Shown one piece after another: positions 27,222 through 35,195 of a DNA stretch of 64,000 nt; the stretch's first letter is position 1; each line of letters starts with the position of its first letter. The notes under the pieces were generated by a model. That model saw only the letters and a list, made by a program, of their open reading frames with translations, did no database searches and was not told the origin of the DNA. A program made the translations under genes and the position numbers. The stretch is from Bacillus sp. NTK071 (lineage in GTDB: Bacteria > Bacillota > Bacilli > Bacillales > Guptibacillaceae). The stretch lies in NCBI RefSeq assembly GCF_017303315.1, contig NZ_JAFKOI010000005.1, positions 1 through 64,000 on the forward strand. The letters are read 5' to 3'.

Positions 27222-27250
27222 AACCATGAGCCCCATACTCATGGTTTTTT
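27222..27250 (+). terminator. riboswitch expression-platform terminator
   Basis: AACCATGAG/CTCATGGTT hairpin followed by T6, between the FMN aptamer and ribU. It is the expected attenuation terminator. Confidence 0.85.
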
Positions 27251-27311
27251 ATGTGCACTGGGGCCACATCTCCTTTTTCGGTGGTTCGAAAAAAAAGGGA
27301 GCAATGTCAAA

Positions 27312-27893
27312 ATGAAAAGTGTATCTAAAACGCAACGAATGATCGTCGTTGCTATGTTCAGTAGTATTTCATACTTACTGATGTTACTCGATTTTCCACT
27401 ACCTGGTTTTCCTGTTTTTCTTCAAATTGATTTCAGTGAAATACCAGCACTTTTTGTGGCCATCCTGTATGGTCCAGTAGCAGGAATTCTTGTTGAAGCG
27501 ATTAAGAATTTTATCCATTTTGGTATTCAAGGAAGTTTTACAGGCGTTCCGATCGGTCAGCTTGCCAACTTCATTGCGGGAGTATTCTTTATCGTACCAA
27601 CATCTCTTATTTTCCGTAAGTTTAACCAAACCCAGAAAGGATTAACACTGGGACTTACACTCGGAACTATTCTCATGTCAGCAATGATGGGATTGTTGAA
27701 CTATTTAATTATTTTACCTGCATATACCTGGTTTATGGGCTTTGAAGAAATGTCAGCATCAGCTCGCCAGGCACTTGTGTTAACTGGTATTACACCATTC
27801 AACCTAATTAAAGGTGCAATTGTAGCAGGGATCTTTATTGCCTTCTTTATTAAATTAAAACCCTGGTTTGTTAGGCAAGCCAGAACAATATAA
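27312..27893 (+). CDS. ribU: riboflavin ECF transporter S component RibU
   Basis: 193-residue protein with five or six spans. FPVFLQIDFSEIPALF, YGPVAGILVEAIKNFIHF and ITPFNLIKGAIVAGIF are hallmark segments of RibU-type S components, which bind riboflavin and join the shared EcfAA'T module (encoded elsewhere). The FMN riboswitch directly upstream confirms the substrate. The frame is open to 27201, inside the riboswitch region; the ATG at 27312 behind AAGGGAG is the sensible start. Confidence 0.95.
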   Translation: MKSVSKTQRMIVVAMFSSISYLLMLLDFPLPGFPVFLQIDFSEIPALFVAILYGPVAGILVEAIKNFIHFGIQGSFTGVPIGQLANFIAGVFFIVPTSLIFRKFNQTQKGLTLGLTLGTILMSAMMGLLNYLIILPAYTWFMGFEEMSASARQALVLTGITPFNLIKGAIVAGIFIAFFIKLKPWFVRQARTI

Positions 27894-27901
27894 TCTGAAA
27901 G

Positions 27902-27925
27902 CCAGAATCTTAACTTAGATTCTGG
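27902..27925 (+). terminator. ribU terminator
   Basis: CCAGAATCT/AGATTCTGG stem followed by seven T. Confidence 0.87.
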
Positions 27926-28056
27926 TTTTTTTATTGAATGCTTTCTTTAACTAATTTGGAATATACCAAGCTCTACCGTCATAGTACAATTCTAATAAAG
28001 GAAAATTGACATAATTTGTAGAATAAATTACAAAATGGTTCAGGAGGTTTCTAATC

Positions 28057-29496
28057 ATGTTAGCAATAGAGTGGCTTGAACAATCAACAATTATAGATCT
28101 TCAGCACGCAATGTTTAAAGGAGAACTCACATCACACCAGCTAGTTCGTTTCTATCTTGAACAAATTGCAAAACACAATTCTCATATAAACGCTGTATTA
28201 GAAGTGAATCCTGATGCCCTTTTTATTGCAGAAGGTCTTGATCGAGAAAGAAAACAAATGGGATCAAGAGGACTTCTTCATGGCATTCCAATACTATTAA
28301 AAGACAACATCAATACTGGAGATAATATGCATACGAGTGCGGGTTCTTCCGCCCTATCCAATTCTTTTGGTAAGGAAGACGCTTTTCTTGTCAAGAAGCT
28401 TCGTGAGGCAGGAGCAGTTATACTAGGTAAAACGAATATGACAGAATGGGCGAACTTCATGAGTGACTCAATGCCCAATGGATATAGTTCAAGGGGAGGT
28501 CAGGTTCTTAATCCCTATGGCCCAGGCACTCTTGACGTTGGAGGATCGAGTTCTGGCTCTGCTGCAGCAGTTGCCTGCCACTTCGCTACAGCTGCGATTG
28601 GAACTGAAACAAATGGATCAATACTTAGCCCGGCAAGTTCAAATGCTGTCGTTGGAATAAAACCCACAATAGGTACGGTTAGCAGGAAAGGGATTATTCC
28701 CATATCACTGTCACAGGATATCGCAGGACCCATTACTCGTAACGTAACGGATGCTGCAATCATTCTTGGCGTTATTTCTGGGGTTGATGTAGCAGATCCA
28801 TCCACCTTTCATGTTCCTTCTTATCATGATTACACCCCATACCTTCTCCAAACGTTACTTGAAGAGTTTAGGATTGGAATCGTGAAGAAAGGTTACTACA
28901 ATGACATGCACCCTGAAGAACAAGAGCAAATGAACCGAGCAGTTGATAAACTTAAGAAAGCTGGGTGTTCTATTGTAGAAATAGAAGAAATAAGCGCTCG
29001 CCAGGAAGATCTTGAGAATGACTACCAGGTTCTTCTTCATGAATTTAAATCTGGTATCAATAACTATCTTGCTAAAGAAACAAACTCGACAAACATGACA
29101 CTTGAATCAATCATTGCTTTCAATAATGCTAATAAAGATACGGCCTTGCGTTACGGTCATCCTCTTTTAGTAGAAGCGAATCAAACGAGTGGGCAGTTAA
29201 GTGATTCGGACTACCTAAAGAGCAGGCTTTTCGATCTGAAATACGCAAAAGAAGAAGGACTTGATCATATCATGGAGACTGAGCGTTTGGACGTCTTGCT
29301 ATTTACTGGTTGCTATGGTTCAACTCTACCTGCTAAAGCAGGTTATCCTTCTATCACCGTCCCAGCAGGTTCTACTTCAAATAACAAACCATTTGGCATT
29401 ACGTTCACCGGAAAAGGTTTTAGCGAAACACAACTCATTAATTTAGCCTATGTATATGAACAACAAACTAACTATCGTAAACTCCCGAACCTCTAA
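28057..29496 (+). CDS. amidase signature family enzyme
   Basis: 479 residues. The Ser-cisSer-Lys triad is visible: Lys82 in LLKDNI, the serine loop GGSSSGSAAAVA (residues 162-173) and nucleophile Ser188 in GTETNGSI. The C terminus (GYPSITVPAG, PFGITFTGK) is typical. It lacks gatB/gatC neighbours, so it is a stand-alone amidase of the YerM type rather than the GatA subunit of tRNA amidotransferase. Substrate unknown. CAGGAGG precedes the ATG. Confidence 0.85.
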   Translation: MLAIEWLEQSTIIDLQHAMFKGELTSHQLVRFYLEQIAKHNSHINAVLEVNPDALFIAEGLDRERKQMGSRGLLHGIPILLKDNINTGDNMHTSAGSSALSNSFGKEDAFLVKKLREAGAVILGKTNMTEWANFMSDSMPNGYSSRGGQVLNPYGPGTLDVGGSSSGSAAAVACHFATAAIGTETNGSILSPASSNAVVGIKPTIGTVSRKGIIPISLSQDIAGPITRNVTDAAIILGVISGVDVADPSTFHVPSYHDYTPYLLQTLLEEFRIGIVKKGYYNDMHPEEQEQMNRAVDKLKKAGCSIVEIEEISARQEDLENDYQVLLHEFKSGINNYLAKETNSTNMTLESIIAFNNANKDTALRYGHPLLVEANQTSGQLSDSDYLKSRLFDLKYAKEEGLDHIMETERLDVLLFTGCYGSTLPAKAGYPSITVPAGSTSNNKPFGITFTGKGFSETQLINLAYVYEQQTNYRKLPNL

Positions 29497-29522
29497 CGGT
29501 AATCGATTAGTTAAGTATAGAA

Positions 29523-29552
29523 AAAAGCGCGGACCATTTGGTCCACGCTTTT
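29523..29552. terminator. bidirectional terminator
   Basis: AAAAGCG.GGACCA/TGGTCC.CGCTTTT between converging amidase and oppA-like genes, with T runs on both strands. Confidence 0.88.
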
Positions 29553-29558
29553 CTTGTA

Positions 29559-31262
29559 TTACTTTTCAATCGTTACCCATTTAAGAGAAGAATCAGCTCC
29601 AAACTTATGAACGTAATAGTTCTTCACATAATCCTGCATAAGAATGGCTCTTCCAGCTTGATAAGTAGGAATGATCGCTGTATCTTCTTCGATTAGAAGA
29701 CGCTCTGCTTCTTGCATCATTTCCCAGCGCTTCTGCTCATCAGATTCTGTTTTTGCATCAGAAACTAACTTGTCATACTTTTCGTTTGAGTAGTCCATAC
29801 GGTTGTATGCTCCGCCAGTTTCAAACATGTACACATATGTCATTGGATCTGGATAGTCTGGTCCCCATCCACCAGTTGAAATATCATAGTCCCCAGAATC
29901 CTCGAGATCAAGGAATTGCTTCCATGGTTGCTTATTGATTTTCACATTAAGTCCATCAAGCTTGGATTCAAACTGGTCTTTAGCGTATTCCGCAATTTTC
30001 GAAGCAAGATCACTGTCGGTTGTAAGGAATTCAAGGTCTACACTATCTTTACCAATTGCTTCAAGGCCTTTCTTCCAGTATTCCGCTGCATCTTCAGCTG
30101 TTTTATCAGCAAGATAACCATCTGGAGCTGGTGCACGGAAATCTTCACCATCGAGAGTTAAGAAATCTTTCGGAACAAGGTAGCGAGCTGCTACTGAACC
30201 GTTGTTAAGTAATACGTTTACAAGCCCATCTCGGTCATAAGCAAGGAACAATGCTTTACGGATATCATTGTTCGCTAGCGCTTCGTTCTTCTGGTTCATA
30301 CGAAGGAAGAAAATAGATGTATCAAGAACAGTTGAGAAATCTTCTCTGTCTTTAAATTGATCTACGAAGTCTGCGCTAAGACCAGCGCGATCGATCTTAC
30401 CAGTTTCATAAAGATTTACACGTGTTGCTTCATCTTTAACAATTTTGTAATTCGCTTCTTTAAGCTGAACAGTATCAGCATCCCAATACCCATCGTTCTT
30501 CGCTAACTTCCAACCGTCGCCATGATTCCATTCAGCTAGTGTAAATGGACCATTGTAAAGCATAGCGTCAGTTTCTAAAGCGTAGTCCTCTCCCTGTTCT
30601 TCAGTGAATTTCTGAGGTTGTGGATAGAAAGAAGCAAATGTAAGAAGATCAAAGAAATAAGGAACCTGTTGAGTGACAACGACTTCTAGCGTCTTATCGT
30701 CAACAGCTTTAACTCCTAGCTCTTCCACTTTACCGTAAAGCGGATCTCCTTCAGTGACGATTTCATTTCCGTTCTTAATACCAGCAGCACCCATCATAGA
30801 AGCGTATCCGCCCATTGTATCTGGGTGAATAATTTTTTGCCACGAATAGACGAAGTCACCTGCTGTAACTGGTGTACCATCAGACCAGTTAGCATCTTCA
30901 CGTAGTTTAAATGTGTAAACTGTTTCACCGTCTTTTTCTTCTACTTGTGGCTCTTCAGCCGCCATACCAAGTACTGGTTTGTTATCTTTATCTAATCTGT
31001 ACAAACCTTCAAATACCTGGTTGATTACATTAAACGCTACCTGATCTGTAGCTTGGGTTGTATCCATCGTTGGTATATCTTGTGTATCCGTTAAATTTAA
31101 GACCTGCTCTGCTGACCCCTTTGAACTATCACCATCTGATCCGCTTGCAGCTTCTCCTTCACTGTTCGTGTTGCTAGATGTGTTTGAGTTACCTGAACAC
31201 GCAGCAAGGAAAAGGCTTAACAACAAGATGACCGAAAGCAGTAGTGAAAACTTTTTCTTCAT
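29559..31262 (-). CDS. oligopeptide-binding lipoprotein (OppA-like), orphan
   Basis: 567-residue SBP family 5 extracellular receptor. The lipoprotein signal ends in LAACSGN (Cys near residue 22), followed by a Ser/Gly-rich linker. The body shows QVFEGLYRLD, YTFKLREDANWSDGTPVTAGDFVYSW and GGWGPDYPDPMTY, as in OppA/DppE. It would capture peptides for an Opp/App-type ABC transporter, but no permease or ATPase is adjacent, so it must use components encoded elsewhere. Two CodY-like boxes lie in the upstream gap, fitting amino-acid-responsive control. GGGGGTAAC precedes the ATG. Confidence 0.9.
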   Translation of the reverse strand: MKKKFSLLLSVILLLSLFLAACSGNSNTSSNTNSEGEAASGSDGDSSKGSAEQVLNLTDTQDIPTMDTTQATDQVAFNVINQVFEGLYRLDKDNKPVLGMAAEEPQVEEKDGETVYTFKLREDANWSDGTPVTAGDFVYSWQKIIHPDTMGGYASMMGAAGIKNGNEIVTEGDPLYGKVEELGVKAVDDKTLEVVVTQQVPYFFDLLTFASFYPQPQKFTEEQGEDYALETDAMLYNGPFTLAEWNHGDGWKLAKNDGYWDADTVQLKEANYKIVKDEATRVNLYETGKIDRAGLSADFVDQFKDREDFSTVLDTSIFFLRMNQKNEALANNDIRKALFLAYDRDGLVNVLLNNGSVAARYLVPKDFLTLDGEDFRAPAPDGYLADKTAEDAAEYWKKGLEAIGKDSVDLEFLTTDSDLASKIAEYAKDQFESKLDGLNVKINKQPWKQFLDLEDSGDYDISTGGWGPDYPDPMTYVYMFETGGAYNRMDYSNEKYDKLVSDAKTESDEQKRWEMMQEAERLLIEEDTAIIPTYQAGRAILMQDYVKNYYVHKFGADSSLKWVTIEK

Positions 31263-31432
31263 TGTGTTACCCCCTATTTGTTTGTACCATTCAGGTCAAA
31301 GACACGTTGACCTTTTACTGTCCATTATGAAAATGGTGTGCGAACTACGGAACCTTTTGTGAGCTTTATAACAGGGAGGTCATGTCACTCAACTTATGTA
31401 TACCATGTTTGCAACCGGTTCCCACAATCGAC

Positions 31433-31447
31433 AATTTTCTGAATGAT
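31433..31447. promoter_or_regulatory. candidate CodY box 1
   Basis: AATTTTCTGAATGAT agrees with AATTTTCWGAAAATT at 12 of 15 positions. It lies in the 387-base divergent gap between oppA and the MocR-like gene. A cre-like TGCAACCGGTTCCC (31410-31423) is just beside it. Confidence 0.45.
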
Positions 31448-31459
31448 TAAACTTATTGT

Positions 31460-31474
31460 AAATTTCAGAAAAGT
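31460..31474. promoter_or_regulatory. candidate CodY box 2
   Basis: AAATTTCAGAAAAGT agrees with the CodY consensus at 13 of 15 positions, 12 bases from the first box. Paired boxes of this kind occur at peptide transport genes. Confidence 0.5.
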
Positions 31475-31649
31475 TTCTGTAACCATCCAATTGAACTAAA
31501 AAGACCCATCCAATTTGTCTATTTTTACAAAAACCTCCTCCAAATGGCTTAAAACCTGTATGTTCAAGATAATATTAAACGTAAATATATTGAATAATTT
31601 ATACAATTTTCAAAATATTTGTCTATAATAGGAAGTGAGGTGATGGACA

Positions 31650-33062
31650 ATGGCGAGATTTACACTGAACCTAGAAAGCAACAAACCGTTGTACAAGCAA
31701 ATCGTTGATTACTATGAAAATTCTATTATAAATGGTTCTCTACAAACCGGTACATTGCTACCTACTGAACGCGATCTTGCACTGAAGCTCGGCGTAAATC
31801 GTAGTACAGTTACAACTGCTTACGCAGAACTTCGTGCCAATGGTCTAATAACTTCTAAACAGGGGAGTGGAACTCGCGTTAGTGATGACGCAACAGACCT
31901 TCTTCCTGATCACTCCATTACCTGGAGTAAACTAAGAAATCATCATCTAGCAGAGAATTCTTCTATTTTCAGTAAAGTGACAAATTATATGAATGAACCA
32001 TCATTTATTAATTTCCTTTCTGGATCTGTAGCACCTGATTTATGCTTGGCGAGAACGGCTCATGACTTGATACCATTCACAACTCGAACAGAGAGTTACC
32101 CTCCTACTACTAAACATGTAGCTCATTCGATCTGTCACTTATTGGATGAAGAAGTAACACCTGATAATATGGTGATTACATCTAGTCTTGAGCATGCTTT
32201 GCTAATCGCGGTGAAATGTTTTCTCAATCCAGGAGATACAATTGCGGTGGAAGAACCCGTTAATTATTCCAATCTGAACATATTGCATGCTTCAGGTATT
32301 AAAATAAACTGGTTTTCAACAGAACGACCTCTTACTAATCAGCTGGTCCTTAAGGAAAATATACAACTAGTTATCACAAGTTCACTTTACGATCATTCAA
32401 TCTATACATCTTCAACCATTCAGAAAAGAAAAAAACTTCTTTCTCATTGTGAGAAATGGAAAATCCCTATTCTTGAAATAAATGATACGCCATTTTTCAC
32501 GCAATCTTCGAGTGAGAAACTACTCTCTTATTATGAACTTGCACAAGATCGTAAAATCGTTCTTCAAGTTGGACATATTACAGGTATATCACCTGGGATA
32601 AGTATAGGCTGGATATTAGGGCCAGAGAATGTCATGGAACGTGTGCTAGACCTTCAAGTACAGTTAAGTTTAAGTCCTCCACCCATTCTCCTTGAATTAG
32701 TAGAAAATATTTTGAACTCGAACGAAATGAATGCCCATTTCGGAAAAGTTAGTAACGAACTAACTATGCGAAAACACGAAGTGCTGCACAAGCTTAATAC
32801 ACTACAAGATCACATTACGATACTTGATAAAGAAGACCCGACAGCAATCTGGTTTGATTTCACTCCAGCCCTTAATCAGCAAGAAGTTTTTGATGCACTA
32901 CTAGAAGCCAACGTTTTATTACTTCTCTATAGACAAGAACATGCTGTTAGAATGAAAATCCCTCTTTCGTATGTTAGAAGAGAAGACCTGTTAGAGGGAA
33001 CAAGCCGTCTCATTGCGGTTCTGAATCGCCTGCACATTATGCAATTCGCAGAAACTTATTAA
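31650..33062 (+). CDS. MocR-type GntR regulator with degenerate aminotransferase domain
   Basis: 470 residues. Residues 1-75 are a GntR winged helix (SNKPLYKQIVDYYENSI, GTLLPTERDLALKLGVNRSTV, SKQGSGTRV). The rest follows the class I aminotransferase fold of MocR/PdxR/GabR regulators, but key cofactor residues are gone: the segment that should hold the Schiff-base lysine (SFSKTLxPGLRIGW) reads GHITGISPGISIGW, with Thr at that position, and the usual HQFPTG motif is SLYDHSIYTS. It is probably a regulator that no longer binds PLP covalently. It diverges from the OppA gene, its likely target. TGAGGTGAT precedes the ATG. Confidence 0.82.
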   Translation: MARFTLNLESNKPLYKQIVDYYENSIINGSLQTGTLLPTERDLALKLGVNRSTVTTAYAELRANGLITSKQGSGTRVSDDATDLLPDHSITWSKLRNHHLAENSSIFSKVTNYMNEPSFINFLSGSVAPDLCLARTAHDLIPFTTRTESYPPTTKHVAHSICHLLDEEVTPDNMVITSSLEHALLIAVKCFLNPGDTIAVEEPVNYSNLNILHASGIKINWFSTERPLTNQLVLKENIQLVITSSLYDHSIYTSSTIQKRKKLLSHCEKWKIPILEINDTPFFTQSSSEKLLSYYELAQDRKIVLQVGHITGISPGISIGWILGPENVMERVLDLQVQLSLSPPPILLELVENILNSNEMNAHFGKVSNELTMRKHEVLHKLNTLQDHITILDKEDPTAIWFDFTPALNQQEVFDALLEANVLLLLYRQEHAVRMKIPLSYVRREDLLEGTSRLIAVLNRLHIMQFAETY

Positions 33063-33079
33063 TGAAAATAAATAATGAA

Positions 33080-33108
33080 GAAGGCACCGTCAAAGTAACG
33101 GTGCCTTC
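33080..33108. terminator. bidirectional terminator
   Basis: GAAGGCACCGT/ACGGTGCCTTC eleven-base arms between the MocR-like gene and the small convergent YuzL-like gene. Confidence 0.85.
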
Positions 33109-33113
33109 TTTCT

Positions 33114-33236
33114 CTATTTCTTTTTCTTTTTTCTTGCTGACTCTTTAGGTAATCCCATTTCAATTCCAGTTCCCTGACCTTCAGGCTGAGATGAAGCCAG
33201 GCTATTTGTAGTAGGGTTTGCTTTATGTTTCGCCAT
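33114..33236 (-). CDS. YuzL-like small spore-type protein
   Basis: A 40-residue gene behind a very strong GGAGGTGAG. The peptide starts MAKHKANPTTNSLASSQPEG, continues with QGTGIEMG and ends in SARKKKKK. The Lys-rich ends with a Ser/Gly middle resemble the YuzL family of tiny Bacillus proteins and, more loosely, minor small acid-soluble spore proteins. The terminator at 33080-33108 lies directly downstream. The family assignment is by general pattern only. Confidence 0.6.
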   Translation of the reverse strand: MAKHKANPTTNSLASSQPEGQGTGIEMGLPKESARKKKKK

Positions 33237-33296
33237 TCTTCTCACCTCCACCGTATAGCCTTTCCACGTTATGCTCACATTATCCTATCCTCAATA

Positions 33297-33794
33297 TTAT
33301 GAGTTAAGAGATAGCGAAAGTCCCTGTTCACTCATAAATACTTCGATTTGGAGTTTATGATGCTCATCATGCTCAATTAACCCTTTAATATAACTTGTGA
33401 GACATAAGGGGAATTTATCGATGTAGAACGTATCAGTCCATTGCTTTCTGTCCAGTTGGTTAAGGTGGTCAACAACTCTCTGTCTTTCCTTAACTGTTTC
33501 ATTAATAAGCTCAACCATAGAAAGACCAGAATGAGCATGTCTTGCAGCACTGCTGTTTACTTCTTCTACTGAGAAAGCAAGACCTTTAAGGGACGCTTCA
33601 CTACTGAGATAAGGAATTCTTTCCTGCATAAGGTAGGCATCCCATGCACTAATATGATAAATAATCTGAGCAGGAGACCATTTTCCAGGCTTTATGGGCT
33701 TAAAAAATATCTCTTCACTCATTTTCATTGCTGTTTCTTGTAGCCAGTCCGTTAAAGAAGCGTATTCATATAATACAGAACGTTGATCTGTCAT
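33297..33794 (-). CDS. DinB family protein
   Basis: 165-residue four-helix protein of the DinB/YfiT-like superfamily. The metal-binding histidines are in QIIYHISAWDAY and the late HDEHHKLQIE. Members include bacillithiol-dependent transferases and many uncharacterised proteins. The frame is open upstream into the rsgA-like gene, but GGAAGGAG supports the ATG at 33794, 30 bases after the rsgA-like stop; the two are probably co-transcribed. Confidence 0.8.
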   Translation of the reverse strand: MTDQRSVLYEYASLTDWLQETAMKMSEEIFFKPIKPGKWSPAQIIYHISAWDAYLMQERIPYLSSEASLKGLAFSVEEVNSSAARHAHSGLSMVELINETVKERQRVVDHLNQLDRKQWTDTFYIDKFPLCLTSYIKGLIEHDEHHKLQIEVFMSEQGLSLSLNS

Positions 33795-33823
33795 CTGATC
33801 GACTCCTTCCTGAATTAACAAAC

Positions 33824-34879
33824 TTACCGACGATGCTGCCTTGTACGATCCCCTGCTAGCTTCTTCCACTTTTTCTTTTCTTCTAGTTGGGCTTTTTTAT
33901 TTGTTTGTCTTTCAAGAAAAAAAAGTTCCCGTTGGAATTTTTGATAGTTCTGAAAGCGTCTCCGCTCGAGCTTTCTATCCTGTATTGCTTCTTCAACTGC
34001 GCAACCAGGCTCTCCATTATGTTTGCAGTCTCGGAAATGACAATCCTGTGCCAGACTTTCAATATCGTGAAAGCTATGCGACATATCGCTTGCTTCCCAT
34101 AACTGTAATTCCCTCATTCCAGGCGTATCGATCAGGACACCTCCACTTTCAAGAACAATAAGCTCCCTACTCGTTGTCGTATGTCTTCCTTTTCCATCTC
34201 CTTCTCTAATATCCTGAACGGTCTGAACGTCACTTCCATATAATTTATTTATAAGTGTTGATTTCCCTGCGCCTGAAGAACCGAGTAGAGCAGTCGTTGT
34301 TCCGCTCGCAAGATAAGATGTAAGTTCATCAACTCCAGTATCAGAAGCTGAACTCACTACATGAACCGGAACACCTATTGCAACCCGACCCAGTGCTTCC
34401 ACTTTTTCTTCTATGTTCTTACCTAAATCTGCCTTACTTAGAACAATTACGGGATTAGCCCCACTCTCCCACGCCATAACAAGATAACGCTCGATTCTAC
34501 CAAGATTAAAATCTTGATTCAATGCATTCACAAGGAAGACGGTGTCAATATTTGTAGCTATAATTTGTTCCTCTGTTGTATGCCCTGCTACTTTTCTTGA
34601 AAATTTACTTTTCCTAGGTAGTACATAATGAATAACTGCTCGATGATTTTCCTGCGGTGCAATAAGAACCCAGTCTCCCACCGCTGGCAAATCGTCTCGT
34701 GCCTCTGAGTCATATCTAAGTTTTCCTGATAGCGCTGCCATATATGTTGACTTCTCTGTTGACACTTCATAAGAACCTCTGTGTTCGAGTTTAACTCTTG
34801 CTATTTCAAGACCTTCCTGTTTCAATTCCTGATACGCTTCTTCATGAAATGAATTCCAACCTAAATTAATTAAATTCAA
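33824..34879 (-). CDS. rsgA: ribosome small-subunit-dependent GTPase A (RsgA family)
   Basis: 351-residue circularly permuted GTPase. An OB-fold domain comes first (to about residue 105), then G4 VLSKAD (146-151), G1 GSSGAGKST (200-208), G3 DTPG (251-254) and a zinc motif with Cys280, Cys285, His287 and Cys293. RsgA releases maturation factors from the 30S subunit. This form is longer than B. subtilis CpgA/RsgA (298 residues) and is not in the prpC-prkC-rsgA context, so it is probably a second copy. CAGGAGG precedes a TTG start. Its upstream region looks like an attenuator (34916-35180). Confidence 0.88.
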   Translation of the reverse strand: MNLINLGWNSFHEEAYQELKQEGLEIARVKLEHRGSYEVSTEKSTYMAALSGKLRYDSEARDDLPAVGDWVLIAPQENHRAVIHYVLPRKSKFSRKVAGHTTEEQIIATNIDTVFLVNALNQDFNLGRIERYLVMAWESGANPVIVLSKADLGKNIEEKVEALGRVAIGVPVHVVSSASDTGVDELTSYLASGTTTALLGSSGAGKSTLINKLYGSDVQTVQDIREGDGKGRHTTTSRELIVLESGGVLIDTPGMRELQLWEASDMSHSFHDIESLAQDCHFRDCKHNGEPGCAVEEAIQDRKLERRRFQNYQKFQRELFFLERQTNKKAQLEEKKKWKKLAGDRTRQHRR

Positions 34880-34915
34880 TTGTAAGCCTCCTGATTAATA
34901 AGTAATTTACCATAT

Positions 34916-34946
34916 AAAAAGAGCCGTACTGTTTAGCCGGCTTTTT
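34916..34946 (-). terminator. second terminator-like hairpin ahead of rsgA
   Basis: AGCCG/CGGCT stem with a ten-base loop, followed on the reverse strand by CTTTTTATA, 37 bases before the rsgA start. Short stem, so only a candidate. Confidence 0.45.
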
Positions 34947-34982
34947 CGATACAGATATCGCATGCTAGCATGCTAGCAATGT

Positions 34983-35020
34983 AAAAAAACCATGGACAGG
35001 AGTGCACAGTCCATGGTTTT
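34983..35020 (-). terminator. intrinsic terminator in rsgA leader
   Basis: Twelve-base arms AAAACCATGGAC (35009-35020) and GTCCATGGTTTT (34986-34997) followed by a T7 run on the reverse strand. Its left arm and loop (GGACTGTGCAC, 35002-35012) are complementary to GTGCACAGTCC at 35068-35078 in the leader, so an alternative antiterminator pairing of 11 bases is possible. Confidence 0.8.
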
Positions 35021-35052
35021 ATCCTTATTAATCATAAGAAAGATTACTTCCC

Positions 35053-35118
35053 TCAAAGAACCAATTCGGACTGTGCACAATATGCAATTAGCAATAAATG
35101 ATTATTGAAATTCACCAT
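35053..35118 (-). CDS. candidate 21-residue leader peptide
   Basis: Short frame with ATG at 35118 behind GGAAAGGGG (nine bases upstream); the product ends ...YCAQSELVL and has a leucine run HLLLIA. It starts ~28 bases after the predicted transcript start. Codons 14-18 contain GTGCACAGTCC, the left half of the possible antiterminator, so ribosome position on this frame could choose between structures. It sits between a promoter and a terminator, upstream of rsgA. It could also be a non-coding stretch. Confidence 0.4.
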   Translation of the reverse strand: MVNFNNHLLLIAYCAQSELVL

Positions 35119-35152
35119 AATGCACAACCCCTTTCCGATACTTGTTAAGTCT

Positions 35153-35180
35153 ATTATACTAAAGTCACTAATAATTGCAA
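35153..35180 (-). promoter_or_regulatory. promoter of rsgA leader transcript
   Basis: On the reverse strand TTGCAA (35175-35180), a 16-base spacer and a perfect TATAAT (35153-35158), just past the thiolase stop codon. Start point near 35146. Confidence 0.7.
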
Positions 35181-35195
35181 ATGTTTTCTGACTAA

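Noticed and set aside
28057-29496. GatA subunit of Asp/Glu-tRNA amidotransferase
   Set aside because: No gatB or gatC adjacent and the sequence around the active site is of the stand-alone amidase type.
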